DNA from: DAHUXT01 sp036273675
GTDB taxonomy: Bacteria > Chloroflexota > Ktedonobacteria > Ktedonobacterales > JADMIN01
Length of the DNA: 64,000 nucleotides
NCBI GenBank assembly: GCA_036273675.1
Contig: DASUHD010000060.1
Location: 1 to 64,000 of the forward strand
Direction of reading: 5' to 3'
Shown: positions 1 through 7,347 of the stretch, piece after piece
Numbering within the stretch: position 1 is the stretch's first letter
Layout of the letters: every line of letters begins with the position of its first letter
Program-made: the position numbers and the translations under genes
The notes under the pieces: generated by a model
What the model saw: the letters and a program-made list of their open reading frames with translations, nothing else
Databases searched by the model: none
Told to the model about the DNA's origin: nothing

Positions 1-1
1 G

Positions 2-1354
2 TCGGGCGATCTGCTCAAGACCATCAATGAGAATCCGGTGCGCGACCTGGTGGACTATCAGTTTTACGCCGCCGAAGAAGAGTTGCTGCTCGGCATCGAG
101 CGCAATGGGCGCGCCCGTAGCGTGCTGGTCGCCAAAGCGCCGGACGACGAGATGGGCATCCGCTTCGGCGAGGAGCCAGCGCCGTTTATCCGCATCTGCG
201 CCAACAAATGCGTCTTTTGCTTCGTCAAGGGATTGCCAGAGCGCCATCAGCCGCAGCGCGGTTTGCCGCTGGGCATGCGCGAGACGCTCTACATCAAGGA
301 CGACGACTACCGCTACAGTTTTCTCTTCGGCAACTTCATCACGCTGACCAATCTGAAAGAGGCCGACTGGCGGCGACTGGAAGAGCAGCGGCTTAGCCCG
401 GTCTACGTCTCGGTGCATACGACCAACCCCGACCTGCGGCGCAAGATGGTGGACGGCCCGCGCTCCGGCGAGATTCTCGATCAGATACGGCGGCTGGGCG
501 ATCTTGGCATCACCTGCCATACCCAGCTCGTCCTCTGTCCCGAAATCAACGATGGCGACGAACTGGAGCGCAGCATTCGCGATCTCGCGGCGCTGCGGCC
601 CATCGTCGAATCCATCTCCGCCGTGCCAGTCGGGCTGACGAAATACAATAACATGCTCAAAACCGAGGGGCTACCGACGATGCGTTCCTTCCGCCGCGAT
701 GAGGCCGAGGACGTGATGGCGCGCGTCGAACGCTGGCAGCGCCAGTTCGCCGCCGAGCCGGGCGCGCGCGGGATGCCGTTTGTCTACCTGTCGGACGAGT
801 GGTACTACGTGACGAAGCGCCCCTTCCCGCCCTCGCGCCACTATGGCAGCTACGCCCAGATCGAGAACGGCGTCGGCATGACACGCAAGCTGCTGGACGA
901 CTGGCGCGTCGCCCGCAAGACGCTGCCCGAAGCGCTACCCACGCCGCGCCGCGTCGGCATCGTCACCAGCGCGATGGCGCGACCCGTTATCGAACGGATG
1001 GCGCGCGACCTGCGCCGCATCAGCAATATCGAGGTGCGGGTGATGCCGATAGAGAACCGCTTCTTCGGGGCTATCGTGACGGTGGCGGGGCTGCTCTGTG
1101 GGCAGGATGTGCTGGATCAGGTGCGGGAGCAGTGCGGCGACTTCACTGGCGACGATCTGCTGTTGCTGCCGCGTGTGATGCTCGATAACGCGGGCAAGCG
1201 TTTCCTCGACGATGTGACAGTGGAAGATTTCCGCGCCCAGGCGCCCGCGCCCGTCACCTTCGCCCGCACGGCGGATGAGATGGCCAGGGCGATTCGGACG
1301 CTGGCGGGCCTCTCTGCCGTAATGCCCGATAGTGTGCCGGTAGGCGGTCTATGA
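2..1354 (+). CDS. DUF512 / radical-SAM-type Fe-S protein (5' end missing)
   Basis: The reading frame is already open at the first full codon, and the residues before the first possible start (GDLLKTINENPVRD) look like the end of the PDZ-like N-terminal segment usual in this family, so the gene begins before the window. The motif CANKCVFC (Cys-x3-Cys-x2-Cys) near position 205 is the radical-SAM 4Fe-4S signature, followed by a TIM-barrel-like region and the DUF512 C-terminal domain. The substrate of this family is not known. The gene overlaps the next one by ATGA, suggesting translational coupling. Family call is firm; function is open. Confidence 0.85.
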   Translation, partial: SGDLLKTINENPVRDLVDYQFYAAEEELLLGIERNGRARSVLVAKAPDDEMGIRFGEEPAPFIRICANKCVFCFVKGLPERHQPQRGLPLGMRETLYIKDDDYRYSFLFGNFITLTNLKEADWRRLEEQRLSPVYVSVHTTNPDLRRKMVDGPRSGEILDQIRRLGDLGITCHTQLVLCPEINDGDELERSIRDLAALRPIVESISAVPVGLTKYNNMLKTEGLPTMRSFRRDEAEDVMARVERWQRQFAAEPGARGMPFVYLSDEWYYVTKRPFPPSRHYGSYAQIENGVGMTRKLLDDWRVARKTLPEALPTPRRVGIVTSAMARPVIERMARDLRRISNIEVRVMPIENRFFGAIVTVAGLLCGQDVLDQVREQCGDFTGDDLLLLPRVMLDNAGKRFLDDVTVEDFRAQAPAPVTFARTADEMARAIRTLAGLSAVMPDSVPVGGL

Positions 1355-2127
1355 GATATCGAAGACACTTCGCGCGGTGGCGGGTGGCGCCGCTACTTCT
1401 GCTGGCGACCCTGGCTGTGACCGCCCTCTCCGCTTGTGGCACGCGAGGCAATCCGCCCGCGCTGGGCAAGCCCGTGCAGGTGACGCTCAGCGCCAGCGGC
1501 AACGCTACGACGCTCGGCCAGGCGACGCTGACGCCAGCCTATGGCGCGCATGTCGTCGTCTACATGCATGGCGCGCTCGTACCCTATAGTGACCCACAGA
1601 CACCAGCGCAACTGCGCGAGGGCAGCTGCTATGGCAAGGTGGTGGCGCCGCTGACATCCAATGCGCCAGCGGGCGATTCAGCAGTAGTAGTGCAGGGTGG
1701 CTCTGATAAGGGCGCTAACGTCGCGCTGCCTGTGGACGCGAACTGGTACGTCGTCGTGCTGGAATCCGCCGCACCCAATGCCGCCGTCACCGCCTGCGGC
1801 CATCCGCTCAATAATATGCGCCAGTACTTCGACCTTTACGAACCAGACAAGGTAGACCAGGGCGTTGGCCTGGGCATCGCCCTCTACGAGGGTATCGTCA
1901 TCACTCAGGTGCATGTCGCGCTGGCCGCGCCATCGTCGAAGCAGCCCGCCCAGTGGAGCATCCATAGCGGCGGATGCCAGGGCAGCACGCTCGCCAGCGG
2001 CGCGATTGCCAGCGGAGCCACGACCAGCAGCGGCATCGCGTTTGCCCCGCTCGACGCAAAGACCTGGTGGCTCGCCGTCGCGACGGATGGCGCGGCTGAC
2101 CCGACGACCTGCGTCAAGGCGGGGTAG
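1351..2127 (+). CDS. Secreted lipoprotein of unknown function
   Basis: A 258-residue protein with a basic N-terminus, a hydrophobic stretch (about residues 12-26) and a lipobox ending SAC at about residue 29, so it is probably lipid-anchored on the outer face of the cytoplasmic membrane. The mature part is rich in Ala, Gly, Ser and Thr and holds a few Cys; I recognise no domain. Its ATG overlaps the stop of the DUF512 gene by four bases, so the two are probably co-transcribed, but that does not reveal a role. Real gene by signal peptide, codon bias and coupling. Confidence 0.75.
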   Translation: MRYRRHFARWRVAPLLLLATLAVTALSACGTRGNPPALGKPVQVTLSASGNATTLGQATLTPAYGAHVVVYMHGALVPYSDPQTPAQLREGSCYGKVVAPLTSNAPAGDSAVVVQGGSDKGANVALPVDANWYVVVLESAAPNAAVTACGHPLNNMRQYFDLYEPDKVDQGVGLGIALYEGIVITQVHVALAAPSSKQPAQWSIHSGGCQGSTLASGAIASGATTSSGIAFAPLDAKTWWLAVATDGAADPTTCVKAG

Positions 2128-2149
2128 AATCTGAGTAGGGTAAGCATGT

Positions 2150-2173
2150 CGTGGCCTGAAGGCCACGGCTAAT
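2150..2173 (+). repeat. Dispersed palindrome with TGAA loop, copy 1
   Basis: A perfect 7-bp stem (CGTGGCC / GGCCACG) closes a TGAA loop and is followed by GCTAAT. The same plan recurs at 2221, 7144, 32818 and, degenerate, at 62993. It lies between the lipoprotein and ATP-grasp genes. Probably a REP-like intergenic repeat; no T-run follows, so it is not a standard terminator. Confidence 0.7.
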
Positions 2174-2220
2174 CCTGGATGTTAGGTATCGTCCAGTGGC
2201 GGCAGATTGGCGCAGGTGGA

Positions 2221-2244
2221 ATTAGCCGCGGCATTCATGCCGCG
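2221..2244 (-). repeat. Dispersed palindrome with TGAA loop, copy 2
   Basis: Read on the minus strand this is CGCGGCAT-GA-ATGCCGCG followed by GCTAAT, the same plan as copy 1 but in opposite orientation and 47 bp away. The pair forms a head-to-tail inverted arrangement such as REP elements often show. Confidence 0.7.
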
Positions 2245-2303
2245 AAGCCGGATTATTACCCCCTCGCCCGCGTTCGCAGCGCACACACACAGGGAGGGCA
2301 TAA

Positions 2304-3572
2304 ATGGCTTCAGACGAGATACAGACACCCGGACGAAAACGCCTATTGCTGCTGATGACGCCCGCCACCTACCGCGCGGGCGCATACTTCGACGCGGCGC
2401 AACACCTCGACGCCGAGGTCATCCGCGGACTGGACTTGCCGAAGGCGCTCGCCGAAGAGTGGGGCGTGCAGCTCGCGCTCGACTTCGCCGATATCGAAAC
2501 GTCCGTCGCCACGCTCAAAGAGGCGCATGCGCGCCAGCCCTTCGACGCCATCGTCCCGGTGGACGACAGCGCCACCATCCTCGCCGCGCGGGCCAACGCG
2601 GCGCTGGGGCTACCATGGAATCCGCCCGAGGCGGCAGAGGCCGCGCGCGACAAAGGCGTCATGCGTCGGCTGATGGCGGCGGCGGGCGTACCCTCGCCTG
2701 TCTTCCGCCGCTTCCCCCTGACCACCGACCCGCGTGAGATCGCGCAACAAGTGACTTTCCCATGTGTAGTCAAGCCGCTACGGCTCTCCGGCAGCCGGGG
2801 CGTGATACGGGCCGATTCGCCCGACGAGCTTGTCGCCGCCGTTGCCAGGTTGGAGCGCATCCTGCTCGACGACGGCAACGCGCGCGAGACAACCGATATC
2901 CTCGTCGAAGACTTCATCCCCGGCGTGGAGGTCGCGCTGGATGGGCTGCTGCGTGAGGATGGGCTGCACGTGCTGGCGATCTTCGATAAGCCCGATCCGC
3001 TCGACGGCCCGTTCTTCGAGGAAACGATCTACACCACACCGTCACGCCTGCCAGCCGAGACCCAGGCCGCCATCGCCGACTGCGCCGCGCGGGCCGCCAC
3101 CGCGATTGGCCTGCGCGATGGGCCGATCCACGCCGAACTGCGCGTCAACGAGGATGGCCCATGGATGGTGGAGATTGCCGGACGCTCGATTGGTGGCCTC
3201 TGCTCAACCATTCTGGAGTTTGGCGCCGGCATGTGTCTGGAAGAACTGCTGCTACGGCACGCGCTGCGCATGGAGCTACCGTCGCTGGAGCGCGTCGTCG
3301 CGGGCGCGGGAGTCATGATGATTCCCATTCCGAAGAGTGGTGTGCTGCGCTCCGTGCATGGCGTCGAAGAGGCGGAAACCGTACCATATGTCACCGGGAT
3401 CGAGATCAGCATTCGCCCGCATATGGTGGTGACGCCGCTGCCGGAGGGCAGCAGCTATCTCGGCTTCATCTTCGCCCGCGCAGAAAGTCCCGCCGCCGCC
3501 GAGGAGGCGCTCCGCGCGGCGCATGGCAAGCTCCGCTTCGATATCGCTCCACTGCTACAAATGGCGCGCTAA
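2304..3572 (+). CDS. ATP-grasp domain ligase (carboxylate-amine ligase type)
   Basis: A 422-residue protein with a pre-ATP-grasp N-terminal domain (about 1-115), an ATP-grasp core (about 115-310; VVKPLRLSGSRGV for ATP binding, then HAELRVNEDGPWMVEIAGR for Mg and phosphate) and a C-terminal domain resembling that of L-amino-acid ligases (about 330-420). Such enzymes join a carboxylate to an amine via an acyl phosphate with ATP hydrolysis; the substrates cannot be read from the sequence. GGGAGGG lies five bases before the ATG. It stands alone between two repeats and the CoA-binding gene. Confidence 0.85.
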   Translation: MASDEIQTPGRKRLLLLMTPATYRAGAYFDAAQHLDAEVIRGLDLPKALAEEWGVQLALDFADIETSVATLKEAHARQPFDAIVPVDDSATILAARANAALGLPWNPPEAAEAARDKGVMRRLMAAAGVPSPVFRRFPLTTDPREIAQQVTFPCVVKPLRLSGSRGVIRADSPDELVAAVARLERILLDDGNARETTDILVEDFIPGVEVALDGLLREDGLHVLAIFDKPDPLDGPFFEETIYTTPSRLPAETQAAIADCAARAATAIGLRDGPIHAELRVNEDGPWMVEIAGRSIGGLCSTILEFGAGMCLEELLLRHALRMELPSLERVVAGAGVMMIPIPKSGVLRSVHGVEEAETVPYVTGIEISIRPHMVVTPLPEGSSYLGFIFARAESPAAAEEALRAAHGKLRFDIAPLLQMAR

Positions 3573-3672
3573 TCTTCGGTTGCCTCCAGGTAGCGTATAC
3601 TGTGCGTGCGCTGTAGTATCATGCTATACAATCTGAAGTGTTGGCGTCTGCGCATTGGTAAGGGGGAGTTTT

Positions 3673-4125
3673 GTGCCAATCGTGACCGACAGCGAGGGCA
3701 TCCGCGACATCCTGACGCGCTACCGGCGGATCGCCGTCGTTGGCCTCTCCAGCGATCCTGAGCGCCCCAGCCACGACGTCTCGCAGTTCATGCAGGCGCA
3801 GGGCTACGAGATTTATCCGGTGAACCCTACGATTGCCGGGCAGGTGGTGCTAGGGCGCACGGTCTATGCCTCGCTGGCCGATCTGCCGGTGCGCCCGGAG
3901 ATCGTCAACGTCTTTCGCCGCTCGGAGTTCGTACCCGAGGTGGCGGAGCAGGCCATCGCCGTCGGCGCCGATGTGCTCTGGACGCAGCTCTTCGTCGTGA
4001 ATGACGCGGCGGCCCAGCGCGCCAGTGACGCCGGGCTGAAGGTGGTGCAGAACCGCTGCCTCAAAATCGAGTACCACAAGCACGGCATCGGGCAGATCGT
4101 TTCGGGCGCCGAGGACGACGCATAA
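3673..4125 (+). CDS. CoA-binding Rossmann protein (YccU/YneT type)
   Basis: About 150 residues forming one CoA-binding domain: RRIAVVGLSSDPERPSHDV is the nucleotide-binding loop, and NRCLKIEYHK near the end is conserved in this small family, which resembles the N-terminal CoA domain of succinyl-CoA synthetase. The start was set at GTG 3673 because AGGGGGAG lies four bases before it, while the upstream TTG at 3655 has no ribosome site. The physiological role of the family is not settled; cytosolic. Confidence 0.85.
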   Translation: MPIVTDSEGIRDILTRYRRIAVVGLSSDPERPSHDVSQFMQAQGYEIYPVNPTIAGQVVLGRTVYASLADLPVRPEIVNVFRRSEFVPEVAEQAIAVGADVLWTQLFVVNDAAAQRASDAGLKVVQNRCLKIEYHKHGIGQIVSGAEDDA

Positions 4126-4155
4126 GCTGGGACGTTGCCAGCGCGGCTTCGTGTC

Positions 4156-4785
4156 TCAGTACGCGGGCGGAGGTGGGGCGTACGGATAGACTGGAACGAC
4201 TGGCCCACCAGCCCAGCGCTCAGCAATCGCGCCAAGCAGCGGGAACTTGACCACGCGCCCGCTAAACGCCGCGACCATTCCCCAGATCCATAAGGCCAGA
4301 TAGACCAGCGCCACCGCGCCAATGCAGAGCACCAGCAGTATCGTTCCGAATCCCGCGATGGCATTACCAGTGGTCACGTCGGTGCTGGCGCCCGCGGCGC
4401 TGCTGAGGATGACCACAGTAAAGGCGAGAAACCACAGCGCGACCAGCACCAGATAAGCAATAGCCAACAGAATCGCCTGTGCGGTGTGGAACTTGACGAA
4501 GCGATTCTGCTTCTCGATGAAGAAGAAGATGATCGCCACGATACCGAAGAGGTACCCCAGACCAGCCGAGATATTCGGCTCGATGCCGATGCTCGATGGC
4601 CCCCACTGGCTGCCCGCGCCGGGTGGCGGAGGTGGCGGTGGCGCATACCCCTGTGGCTGACCGTATCCAGGTGGCGGCTGTTGCCCGTACGGCGGCTGTT
4701 GCCCATATCCAGGCGGCGGTTGTTGTCCGTAGGGTGGTTGTTGTCCGTAAGGTTCGTAGGGTGGCTGTTGTGGAGGCGTATTCAC
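4156..4785 (-). CDS. DUF4870 membrane protein with Pro/Gly/Tyr/Gln-rich N-terminus
   Basis: The first 70 residues are repeats built from PPYGQQ and PPPGYGQ, encoded by near-identical DNA units at about 4663-4766, then a poly-Pro run. The rest is a DUF4870 (Tic20-like) domain with three to four membrane helices and the typical motif ENRFVKFHTAQA in the form KQNRFVKFHTAQA. Function of the family is unknown; the disordered N-terminus is cytosolic by expectation. A GTG start with AAAGGGA seven bases upstream fits best. It follows hslU on the same strand but a terminator-like hairpin separates them. Confidence 0.85.
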   Translation of the reverse strand: MNTPPQQPPYEPYGQQPPYGQQPPPGYGQQPPYGQQPPPGYGQPQGYAPPPPPPPGAGSQWGPSSIGIEPNISAGLGYLFGIVAIIFFFIEKQNRFVKFHTAQAILLAIAYLVLVALWFLAFTVVILSSAAGASTDVTTGNAIAGFGTILLVLCIGAVALVYLALWIWGMVAAFSGRVVKFPLLGAIAERWAGGPVVPVYPYAPPPPAY

Positions 4786-4907
4786 AGAGACATCCCTTTC
4801 TGCCCAGAGCGATCCTTTGCGAATCGTGTCCAGAGACTATTTCACGCTCTCGTTACTTCGCGTCGTGTGATTCTCGTCCGACCTTTCTGGCACACCCGCT
4901 ATACAGC

Positions 4908-4931
4908 AAACTCCCGGCCAGCAACCGGGAG
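4908..4931 (-). terminator. Probable hslU terminator
   Basis: On the minus strand CTCCCGG and CCGGGAG pair perfectly over a 7-base loop and are followed by TTT. It sits 26 bases after the hslU stop codon. The T-run is short, so efficiency is uncertain. Confidence 0.55.
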
Positions 4932-4956
4932 CCTGCATGATATATGCCTACCGAGT

Positions 4957-6414
4957 CTACAGAATGTAGCGGCTCAGGTCCTCGTCTTTGAGCAGTTCGC
5001 CCAGCCGCTCGTCCACGAAGGCTGCGTCGACCGTCACCGTTTCGCCAGTAAGCGCGGGCGCGTTGAACGAGACCTCTTCCAGCACGCGCTCGGTGATGGT
5101 GTGCAGCCGCCGCGCGCCGATGTTCTCGACGCGTTCGTTCATCGTCGTGGCGCAGCGCGCGATCTCCTCCAGGCCGTCGGGTGTGAACTCCACGCTAACG
5201 CCCTCGACCCCAAGCAGCGCCTGGAACTGGCGGACCAGTGAGTTTTCGGGCTGAGTCAGAATGCGCACGTAGTCATCCTGCGTGAGCGACGACAGCTCCA
5301 CTCTGAGCGGCAGTCGGCCTTGTAGCTCGGGAATCAGATCCGACGGCTTCGAGCTGTGGAAGGCGCCCGCGGTAATCCAGAGCACGTGGTCGGTCTTGAC
5401 GGGGCCGAAACGGGTCATCACCGTCGAGCCTTCGATGATGGGCAGCAGGTCGCGCTGTACGCCCTCGCCAGAGACATCCGGGCCTGTCTCAGACTTCGCG
5501 CCCGCGACCTTATCGATCTCATCGAGAAAGACGACACCCGACTGCTCGACACGCTTGGTACCCTCTTCGATGACCTCATCCAGGTCCACTAGTTTGTTGG
5601 CTTCCTCCTGGGTCAGCAAGCGCCGCGCATCCTTCACCGAGACCTGCCGCGAACGACGGCGATTGCTCGGCATCGCGCTGAGAATCTCCTGGAAGTCGCC
5701 GCCAGCCTCATCGCCCGCGAACCCCGCCATGAATTCGAAGACCGAGGGAAACGCGTCCTCCGGCTCAAGCTCGATCTCGATCATCTGCTCGTCCAACTCG
5801 TTGCGGGCCAGCCGCTCCGCCACCGACTTGCGTGTCGGTTTGCGGCGGCGCGCCGGGGCAGCGCTCGGCTTGGCGCTGCTGTTGTTGCTGCTGGACGACG
5901 CCGACGACGTGGTCAGCGCGCCCGAGCCAGCGGATGTGATGCTGGCGCCGCGCGTGGAGACGGGCGTGGCCGTCACATCGGCCATATCATCAACAGCCGC
6001 CCTGGCCGTCAGGATATCGAGAATCTTCTTTTCCGCCGCCTGGGCCGCGCGCTCGCGCACCTGCGAGACCCGCTCCTCGTGTACCATGCCGACAGCGGTC
6101 TCCATCAGGTCACGAATGATGGACTCGACATCGCGGCCAACGTAGCCAACCTGGGTGAACTTGGTCGCCTCAACCTTAATGAATGGCGCATCGGCCATTT
6201 TGGCGAGCCGCCGGGCAATCTCTGTTTTGCCGACGCCTGTCGGGCCGATCATCAGAATATTCTTGGGAGTAATTTCAGATTGCAGATCCGCAGGCAACTG
6301 GAGGCGGCGGTAGCGGTTGCGCAACGCGATGGCAACCGAGCGCTTCGCCGCGTTTTGTCCCACTATATAGCGGTCCAACTCCCGAACGATCTGCTGGGGA
6401 GTCAGGTCTTTCAT
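4957..6414 (-). CDS. hslU: HslU, ATPase subunit of the HslUV protease
   Basis: An AAA+ unfoldase that feeds substrates to the HslV peptidase in the cytosol. It has Walker A GPTGVGKT (about residues 58-65), Walker B VVFLDEIDK, the pore motif GYVGRDVES and the C-terminal RYIL end that inserts between HslV subunits to activate it. At 485 residues it is longer than the usual 440-460; the extra length is in the I domain, which carries a Ser/Ala/Lys-rich stretch (about 165-200). GGAG lies eight bases before the ATG, and hslV ends 41 bases upstream, so the two form an operon. Confidence 0.97.
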   Translation of the reverse strand: MKDLTPQQIVRELDRYIVGQNAAKRSVAIALRNRYRRLQLPADLQSEITPKNILMIGPTGVGKTEIARRLAKMADAPFIKVEATKFTQVGYVGRDVESIIRDLMETAVGMVHEERVSQVRERAAQAAEKKILDILTARAAVDDMADVTATPVSTRGASITSAGSGALTTSSASSSSNNSSAKPSAAPARRRKPTRKSVAERLARNELDEQMIEIELEPEDAFPSVFEFMAGFAGDEAGGDFQEILSAMPSNRRRSRQVSVKDARRLLTQEEANKLVDLDEVIEEGTKRVEQSGVVFLDEIDKVAGAKSETGPDVSGEGVQRDLLPIIEGSTVMTRFGPVKTDHVLWITAGAFHSSKPSDLIPELQGRLPLRVELSSLTQDDYVRILTQPENSLVRQFQALLGVEGVSVEFTPDGLEEIARCATTMNERVENIGARRLHTITERVLEEVSFNAPALTGETVTVDAAFVDERLGELLKDEDLSRYIL

Positions 6415-6455
6415 ATGATAATCTCCTGCCTACGAAAAGTCTCTCATTCCCGGCC

Positions 6456-7091
6456 TTAGACTGCCGGGGCTACCACACTCTTTTTCGCCTTCTTCGCGCC
6501 ATTCACCTCGGTGGACGCGGATTCCTCCTCATCAAGAGTAAAGAAGAGAATGTGATCATTGGTATAGATGCACATCGAGGCGGCAATCGCCATAGCGGCC
6601 CTGGTGATCTCCTCGGCGCTCATCGCGGTATGCTGAAGCAGCGCGCGCGCGGCGGCCTGCGCATAGACCCCGCCGGAGCCGATAGCCGCGACCCCTTCAT
6701 CCGGCTCGATGACATCGCCGTCGCCCGTCAGCACCAGCACCTCGTCCCGGCTGGCCACCAGCAGCATTGCCTCCAACCGGCGCAGAAACTTGTCTTTGCG
6801 CCATTCCTTGGTCAGCTCGACGGCGGCGCGGCGCACGTTGCCCTGGTAGCGCTCCAGCATCGCCTCGAACTTGTCGAAGAGGCTGAGCGCATCCGCGGTG
6901 GACCCCGCGAAGCCCGCCAGCACCTTGCCACCGGCCAGGCGGCGAATCTTGCGCGCGGTATGCTTCATCACCACGTCGCCCACCGTCACCTGCCCATCAC
7001 CTGCCATCGCGACATCTGTGCCACGACGCACGGCCAGGATTGTCGTGGCGTGCATCTCACCCGTTACGCGCTGTGTCATAGGTTCCGTCAT
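6456..7091 (-). CDS. hslV: HslV, peptidase subunit of the HslUV protease
   Basis: A Ntn-hydrolase threonine peptidase. The motif HATTILAVRR holds the catalytic Thr that becomes the N-terminus after processing; here up to 15 residues precede it, so the propeptide is longer than usual unless translation starts at the internal ATG at 7055. GDGQVT and the S1-pocket region match the family. The C-terminus has an extra 20 or so Lys/Ala/Val-rich residues compared with typical 175-180 residue HslV. First gene of the hslV-hslU operon. Confidence 0.96.
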   Translation of the reverse strand: MTEPMTQRVTGEMHATTILAVRRGTDVAMAGDGQVTVGDVVMKHTARKIRRLAGGKVLAGFAGSTADALSLFDKFEAMLERYQGNVRRAAVELTKEWRKDKFLRRLEAMLLVASRDEVLVLTGDGDVIEPDEGVAAIGSGGVYAQAAARALLQHTAMSAEEITRAAMAIAASMCIYTNDHILFFTLDEEESASTEVNGAKKAKKSVVAPAV

Positions 7092-7143
7092 TTCTAGTGG
7101 TATCTCTTGTATCTCTCAGGCATTCTTGCAGTTGTTAGTCGTC

Positions 7144-7167
7144 CGCGGCATGAATGCCACGGCTAAT
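7144..7167 (+). repeat. Dispersed palindrome with TGAA loop, copy 3
   Basis: CGCGGCA-TGAA-TGCCACG followed by GCTAAT, with one stem mismatch; same plan as the copies at 2150 and 2221. It lies in the 250-bp space between hslV and the end of topA. Confidence 0.65.
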
Positions 7168-7282
7168 TGACTCCACAGGCCGAGAGCCTCCGGCCGACTC
7201 TTGACTCGCATATCTCTCATATACATACTACGCTGAAAACACCAATTTGTATGCATCATTTGCCCGGCGTCGCACAAGGAGA

Positions 7283-7308
7283 GACGCCGTGGGTTGAACC
7301 CAGGCGTC
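7283..7308. repeat. Long imperfect palindrome after topA
   Basis: GACGCC, TGGGTT, AACCCA and GGCGTC pair as a 12-bp stem with one bulged G and a one-base centre. It is 39 bases beyond the topA stop codon on the minus strand. No T-run follows on either strand, so I list it as a palindromic repeat which may still stabilise the topA mRNA end. Confidence 0.5.
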
Positions 7309-7347
7309 ATATCATACGATGTCTAGCCGAAGAATGCAAAGTCGGCC

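Noticed and set aside
7283..7308. topA terminator
   Set aside because: The stem is strong but no T-run follows on the minus strand, so it is listed as a palindromic repeat instead.
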